A model generated the notes under the pieces. It was given only the letters and a program-made list of their open reading frames with translations. It was not told the DNA's origin and made no database searches. Below, piece after piece: positions 4,588-8,824 of a stretch of DNA of 8,824 nt. The stretch is taken from the NCBI GenBank assembly GCA_003445715.1, contig DMCS01000051.1, positions 1 to 8,824 on the forward strand, read 5' to 3'. Position numbers and translations under genes: made by a program. This stretch comes from Candidatus Mesolinea sp. Its GTDB lineage: Bacteria; Chloroflexota; Anaerolineae; Anaerolineales; Anaerolineaceae. Numbering within the stretch: position 1 is the first letter of the stretch; every line of letters starts with the position of its first letter.

Positions 4588-7461
4588 ATGGAATCATTTA
4601 TTAAACCCATTGACCCTGAATTTCTTGCGACAATTCACGAGAAAACACCAGAAGAACTTTATGTTGGCCTGCGATCCCAGCCAGACGGCCTCGCGCAAGA
4701 AGAGGCACAAGCACGCTTATCCATTTTTGGCCCCAACATACTGAGGGAAATCAAAGGGAAACCTTTGATTGTCAAGTTTTTGGCGAATTTCACCCACATG
4801 ATGGCAATCTTGCTATGGGTGGCAGGCATAGGTGCTTTTTTGGCGCAAATGCCGCAATTAGGCATCGCGGTTTGGGCAGTCAACCTGATTAATGGTGCGT
4901 TTAGCTTCTTCCAAGAATACCGAGCAGAGAAAGCCACCGAGGCGCTCAAGAAAATCCTGCCACAAACCACACGCGTCATGCGGGATGGGGAGGAAAAGCG
5001 CGTCTTAGCTGAAGAGCTGGTTCCTGGGGATGTAATCTTCCTCCAAGAAGGTGACAGCATTCCGGCAGATTGCCGCCTCATCTCCAGCGCAGACCTGCGT
5101 GTCAATCAGTCCACCCTCACAGGTGAATCCCACCCGGTCAACCGTTCCTCCTTGCCTGTGAGCGGCGAAGGGCTGACGGAGACCGAAATCCCTAACTTGA
5201 TTTTTGCCAGTACTTACGTGGCTGCCGGCTCAGGCAAAGCCATCGTTTACCGCACTGGGATGAACACCGCATTTGGCCACATCGCCGAAATGACCCAGGA
5301 AATGGGTGAAGATCTTAGCCCTTTACAAAAGGAAATGGAGCAGATCACCAAAATCATCACCTTTATTGCGCTTGGTTTTGGGGTGGTTTTCTTTATTATT
5401 GCTTTTACGATATCTGCCACGCCACTGGTAAAAAGCCTCGTCCTGGCGCTCGGTATGATTGTCGCCTTTGTGCCTGAAGGTTTATTACCCACCGTCACGC
5501 TCGCCCTGGCGATGGGCACCCAGCGCATGGCTAAACGCAACGCCCTGATCAAGAAACTTTCAGCGGTAGAGACCTTAGGTTGTACGAATGTAATTTGCAC
5601 CGATAAAACCGGCACGCTCACCCAAAACGAGATGACCGTGCGCTCAGTTTGGGTGCCTTTTTCCCGCAATGGTCAGGCGTATTCCGGGCGGGAAATCAAC
5701 GTTTCTGGCATCGGCTACGAACCCATCGGTGAGTTCAGCGAAAATGGCAATCGCCTAAATCCCAAAGAGGATCCAGCACTCAGTGCCGTGATTCTCACTC
5801 AAGCCAAATGCAATACTTCCCGCCTCATCCCGCCTGATGATAAATCCGATGACAGCTGCTCCACCTGGAAAGTATTAGGTGACCCCACAGAAGCCGCCCT
5901 GATCGTGCTTTCGCGCAAGGCTGGTTATAGCCAAGAGGACTTGGATTACACCCAAAATGTAGCGGAACTCCCCTTCGACTCGCGCCGCAAGCGCATGAGC
6001 GTCATTCAAATGGAGCGCAACGAGGCTGGCATTCAACGGGTTGCCTACGTCAAAGGCGGTATTCGTGAAATTCTGAATGTCTGCGATTCCTTATGCATCG
6101 GTGACCAGGTGGTTCCTCTCACGCAAGAGTGGGTGGACTACATCATGGCACGCAATGATGACTATGCTCGCCAAGGGCTGCGCGTCTTGGCTGCTGCCGA
6201 GCGCATCCTTCCTGCGGACCTGCAGGATTACCAAATCGACGCCATCGAAACCGGACTCACCTTTCTCGGTATGGTAGCCATGATGGATCCGCCTCGTGAA
6301 GATATCGTTGATGCGGTTAAAAAATGCTATCACTCTGGGATCCGTATCATCATGATTACCGGCGATTATGGCTTAACAGCCGAAAGCATAGCCCGCCGTA
6401 TTGGCATCGTCAGCGGTGAAGATGTGCGCATCATCACCGGCGCGGAGTTGGAAGCCATGTCTGAAGAGGTATTTAACGAAGCAGTGAAGCAGCAAGTGAT
6501 TTTTGCACGCGTTGCACCAGAGCACAAACTGCGCGTGGTCAGTGCTTTACAAAGCCAAGGGAATGTCGTTGCTGTGACAGGTGATGGTGTGAACGATGCT
6601 CCCGCCCTGAAAAAAGCGGATATCGGCGTAGCGATGGGGCTCTCGGGCTCTGACGTAGCCAAAGAAGCCGCAGATATGATCCTGATGGATGACAACTTTA
6701 GCTCAATTGTGAATGCAATCGAAGAAGGACGTGCTGTATACGAGAACATCAAACACTTCACTACTTATATTTTTACAAGTAATACGCCTGAAGCTGTGCC
6801 CTTCATTATCAATTCCTTTACTGGCGGCAGGATCCCGATTGCTCTCGACGTGATGCATGTGCTTTCCATCGATCTGGGCACGGATATCGTACCAGCGCTT
6901 GCCTTAGGTGCCGAGCCACCTGAACCCGGCACGATGGACCGCCCGCCGCGCAAGTTGAGTGATCACCTTATTACCCGCAAGCTGCTCGTGCGAGCTTATC
7001 TCGTCTTGGGCCCAGTGCAAGCCTTGGCATCTATGTCCGCCTTCTATTTGTATTATTGGACCAACGGGTACGCAGGTCAATGGCTGAACCTCCCTGCTGA
7101 GGGTCCAATTTATCGCTCTGCAACAGCGATGGCATTGGCGGCAGTCGTTTTCACGCAGATTGGCAACTTATTCACCATGCGCTCCACAAATCGTTCTGCC
7201 TTCAAAATGCCGCTGTTTTCTAACCCGATGATTTGGATCGGCATTCTATCAGAGCTTATCGTGATTTTAGCAATTGTCTATGTGCCTTTTATGCAGGATT
7301 TTATCGGTACTGGACCTTTCGAAGCGAAATATTGGTTGTATCATATATTATGGATTCCCAGCCTCCCGTTGGTGGATACCATATGGAAATACTTTCAGAA
7401 CCGCAAAGAAAAATGGGAGGATCAAGCGTTGGCTCTTTCAGCCAAAGGAGAATTGCCATGA
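4588..7461 (+). CDS. P2-type cation-transporting ATPase, Na+/K+-ATPase-like
   Basis: A 957-residue membrane ion pump driven by ATP through an aspartyl phosphate. It has an N-terminal cation-ATPase domain, membrane helices M1-M2 (about 64-110), the actuator TGES (178-181), M3-M4 (about 253-305), phosphorylated Asp339 in DKTGT, the nucleotide-binding Lys489 (KGG), DPPRE, TGDYG (591-595), GDGVND (665-670) and M5-M10 (about 720-936). The membrane ligands resemble Na+/K+-ATPase, not SERCA: PEGLL in M4 (Glu297), YIFTSNTPE in M5 (Tyr727, Ser731, Asn732, Glu735), IDLGTD in M6 (Asp762, Asp766), Gln857 in M8 and Glu889 in M9. Asn860 replaces the M8 aspartate. No beta subunit gene is nearby. Na+ export, perhaps with K+ import, is likely but inferred. 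The ATG was chosen over an upstream TTG at 4534 because the extension is unconserved-looking and overlaps a -10 box. The stop overlaps the next gene by ATGA. Confidence 0.93.
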   Translation: MESFIKPIDPEFLATIHEKTPEELYVGLRSQPDGLAQEEAQARLSIFGPNILREIKGKPLIVKFLANFTHMMAILLWVAGIGAFLAQMPQLGIAVWAVNLINGAFSFFQEYRAEKATEALKKILPQTTRVMRDGEEKRVLAEELVPGDVIFLQEGDSIPADCRLISSADLRVNQSTLTGESHPVNRSSLPVSGEGLTETEIPNLIFASTYVAAGSGKAIVYRTGMNTAFGHIAEMTQEMGEDLSPLQKEMEQITKIITFIALGFGVVFFIIAFTISATPLVKSLVLALGMIVAFVPEGLLPTVTLALAMGTQRMAKRNALIKKLSAVETLGCTNVICTDKTGTLTQNEMTVRSVWVPFSRNGQAYSGREINVSGIGYEPIGEFSENGNRLNPKEDPALSAVILTQAKCNTSRLIPPDDKSDDSCSTWKVLGDPTEAALIVLSRKAGYSQEDLDYTQNVAELPFDSRRKRMSVIQMERNEAGIQRVAYVKGGIREILNVCDSLCIGDQVVPLTQEWVDYIMARNDDYARQGLRVLAAAERILPADLQDYQIDAIETGLTFLGMVAMMDPPREDIVDAVKKCYHSGIRIIMITGDYGLTAESIARRIGIVSGEDVRIITGAELEAMSEEVFNEAVKQQVIFARVAPEHKLRVVSALQSQGNVVAVTGDGVNDAPALKKADIGVAMGLSGSDVAKEAADMILMDDNFSSIVNAIEEGRAVYENIKHFTTYIFTSNTPEAVPFIINSFTGGRIPIALDVMHVLSIDLGTDIVPALALGAEPPEPGTMDRPPRKLSDHLITRKLLVRAYLVLGPVQALASMSAFYLYYWTNGYAGQWLNLPAEGPIYRSATAMALAAVVFTQIGNLFTMRSTNRSAFKMPLFSNPMIWIGILSELIVILAIVYVPFMQDFIGTGPFEAKYWLYHILWIPSLPLVDTIWKYFQNRKEKWEDQALALSAKGELP

Positions 7462-8105
7462 AAGTAATTATTATTGGATGCGGGCGTGTAGGAGCTGGCC
7501 TCGCCAAAGCCCTGAGTATTCAAAATATCGATGTTTCCATCATCGATAATGACCCAGCAGCCTTTGCCTTGCTTGGGCCCGCCTTCAAAGGCAAAAAACT
7601 AGTCGGCATCGGTTTTGACCAGAAGGTGCTCTCGGATGCTGGCATTGAGCAGGCAGATGCTTTAGCAGCAGTTACCACCTCCGATGAGGCTAATCTGGTG
7701 GCAGCCCGCATGGCAAAGGTGGTTTATCGCGTGCCGCGTGTAACCGCACGGGTCTATGAACCTGAAAAAGCGAAGATTTACCGCCGCATGGGCATCCAGA
7801 CGGTTTCACCGGTTACCTTGGGGATTGACCGTATGACCAGTCTGATCATAAACCCCCAGCTGGTGATTGAGCGGATGATTGGTGCTGGGCAGGTGCGGTT
7901 GGTAGATGTGGATATCACCCCTCAGCTGAACAATCACTCCGTGAAAGAAACTGAAGTACCAGGCGAGGTTCACGTGGTGGCGATTACCCGCAGCGGAAAG
8001 ACCTATCTTCCTAACCCAGCAACAAAATTCAAGACGGGTGATATCGCTCATCTTTTTGTAACCGCCGGCTCCACCAATAAAGTCAAGCGCATTTTTGGTG
8101 AATAA
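7458..8105 (+). CDS. TrkA/KtrA-like K+ channel regulatory subunit (RCK), first copy
   Basis: A 215-residue cytosolic regulator of K+ uptake. RCK proteins bind NAD(H) or ATP/ADP and form rings that gate Trk/Ktr/Kch membrane channels. The N-terminal Rossmann domain (about 1-118) begins MKVIIIGCGRVG, with GxGxxG at residues 7-12 and acidic Asp30/Asp32 at the end of the second strand, then SDEANLVAARMAK (75-87). A C-terminal RCK_C domain (about 139-215) has VPGEVHVVAITRSGKTYLPNPATKFKTGDIAHLF. Length fits a single-unit KtrA/TrkA, half of the E. coli TrkA tandem. The same frame is open further upstream inside the ATPase gene, but this ATG follows AAAGGAG (7444-7450) and matches the family's first residue. 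It overlaps the ATPase stop by four bases, so translation is probably coupled. Whether TrkA or KtrA is the better name is not decidable without the membrane partner. Confidence 0.92.
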   Translation: MKVIIIGCGRVGAGLAKALSIQNIDVSIIDNDPAAFALLGPAFKGKKLVGIGFDQKVLSDAGIEQADALAAVTTSDEANLVAARMAKVVYRVPRVTARVYEPEKAKIYRRMGIQTVSPVTLGIDRMTSLIINPQLVIERMIGAGQVRLVDVDITPQLNNHSVKETEVPGEVHVVAITRSGKTYLPNPATKFKTGDIAHLFVTAGSTNKVKRIFGE

Positions 8106-8129
8106 GCACAGGCGGAAGGAGAAACGAAC

Positions 8130-8798
8130 ATGAAAGTAATGATCATTGGCGGCGGAAAAGTCGGCACATACTTAGCAAATTACTTGCTTAGCGAAAAGCA
8201 CGAGGTGCGCCTCATCGAACTGCGCCCGGAAGAAAAACCCAGAATTCTATTGGACGTACCTGAAAGCGTGATTTATTTTGGCAGCGGCACCGACCCGGAT
8301 ACCTTAGAGGCAGCCGGAATCCGCAAAATGGATGTAGTTGCAGCTGTCACCGGTATCGACGAAGTCAATCTGGTCGCCACCAGCTTAGCGCGCTTCGAAT
8401 TTATGGTGCCGCGCACCATTGCGCGAATCAATCACCCCAAGAACGCTTGGATGTTCACCGAAGTGAACGGCGTTGACGTAGCGCTCAACCAGGCAGACCT
8501 GATGGCAGCCTTGATTGCTGAGGAAATGTCCTTAGGCGATATGATCACCCTCCACAAGCTGCGCCGTGGCAAGTTTGACTTAGTTGAGGAAAAGGTTGCC
8601 CCTAATGCGATCGCCAGCGGCAAGAAACTCAAGGACCTCAAGCTGCCCGATCAATCGACCATTGTAGCAATCATCCGCAGCGGCGAGCTGATTTTCCCCT
8701 CCGGCGATCTGCAGTTCGAACCCGCTGACGAGGTCCTGGCAGTTGTGCATAGCAGTCAAAAGAAAGATTTGGCAAAATTTTTCGACCGCGTCATCTAA
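8130..8798 (+). CDS. TrkA/KtrA-like K+ channel regulatory subunit (RCK), second copy
   Basis: A 222-residue second RCK protein, 24 bases after the first, with a strong GGAAGGAG site (8112-8119). It has the Rossmann GGGKVG (7-12), Glu30 at the end of strand two (a sign of NAD-type binding), GSGTDPDTLEAAGI (51-64), DEVNLVATSLA (77-87) and an RCK_C domain (about 142-222) with VAPNAIASGKKLKDLKLPDQSTIVAIIRSGELIFPSGDLQFEPADEVLAVV. It is clearly a paralogue of the first copy but diverged, and keeps the classic GSGTDP loop that the first lacks (there GIGFDQ). The pair may form a mixed ring, comparable to the two RCK halves fused in E. coli TrkA. It has no membrane segments, so a TrkH/KtrB-type channel is needed; none is in the window and only 26 bases follow. 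Ending at TAA with nothing recognisable beyond. Confidence 0.93.
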   Translation: MKVMIIGGGKVGTYLANYLLSEKHEVRLIELRPEEKPRILLDVPESVIYFGSGTDPDTLEAAGIRKMDVVAAVTGIDEVNLVATSLARFEFMVPRTIARINHPKNAWMFTEVNGVDVALNQADLMAALIAEEMSLGDMITLHKLRRGKFDLVEEKVAPNAIASGKKLKDLKLPDQSTIVAIIRSGELIFPSGDLQFEPADEVLAVVHSSQKKDLAKFFDRVI

Positions 8799-8824
8799 AC
8801 GGCTTGGATTCAACTCGCAAGTGC

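Noticed and set aside
7233..7457. Upstream extension of the first TrkA-like frame inside the ATPase gene
   Set aside because: The RCK family begins at MKVIIIG, which is preceded by AAAGGAG. The extra 75 residues overlap the last membrane helices of the ATPase in another frame.

Overview
The window looks like an ordinary chromosomal stretch of a free-living bacterium. It has dense, well-formed genes with Shine-Dalgarno sites, moderate G+C coding sequence and AT-rich intergenic gaps. There are no transposases, phage genes, CRISPR repeats, tRNAs or rRNAs. The gene mix suggests a Chloroflexota bacterium, probably class Anaerolineae: a fused formiminotransferase-cyclodeaminase, a DUF2089 regulator paired with a SHOCT-like protein, and twin small TrkA proteins. 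This assignment rests on protein flavour only and is tentative.

Left half (61-3241, minus strand). Reading in the direction of transcription, the genes are ftcD (bifunctional glutamate formimidoyltransferase/formimidoyl-THF cyclodeaminase), dcd (dCTP deaminase), yjjX (inosine/xanthosine triphosphatase) and a YcgN-type cysteine-cluster protein. dcd, yjjX and ycgN are tightly packed (9-bp gap, then a 4-bp ATGA overlap). A candidate promoter inside the 3' end of ftcD could make them a separate unit. dcd and yjjX both act on nucleoside triphosphate pools; ftcD feeds one-carbon units into folate.

Centre (3242-4313). A 224-bp divergent promoter region holds an extended -10 promoter for ftcD, a near-consensus sigma70-type promoter for the rightward genes, and several short palindromes. 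The rightward unit encodes a zinc-ribbon/HTH DUF2089 protein and a SHOCT-like protein. Both carry the same short bihelical motif, and the unit ends at a hairpin terminator. These two probably form a small regulatory pair of unknown target.

Right half (4314-8824, plus strand). After an AT-rich leader with an inverted repeat and two candidate promoters comes a 957-residue P2-type cation ATPase. Its membrane ion-binding residues resemble animal Na+/K+-ATPase far more than SERCA. It overlaps by ATGA with the first of two consecutive TrkA/KtrA-like RCK proteins (215 and 222 residues). This three-gene operon looks like a Na+/K+ homeostasis module: an active pump plus nucleotide-binding gating subunits whose membrane partner (TrkH/KtrB) is not in the window and may lie just downstream. 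It is the most interesting part of the window. Nothing here is clearly a wholly new system.
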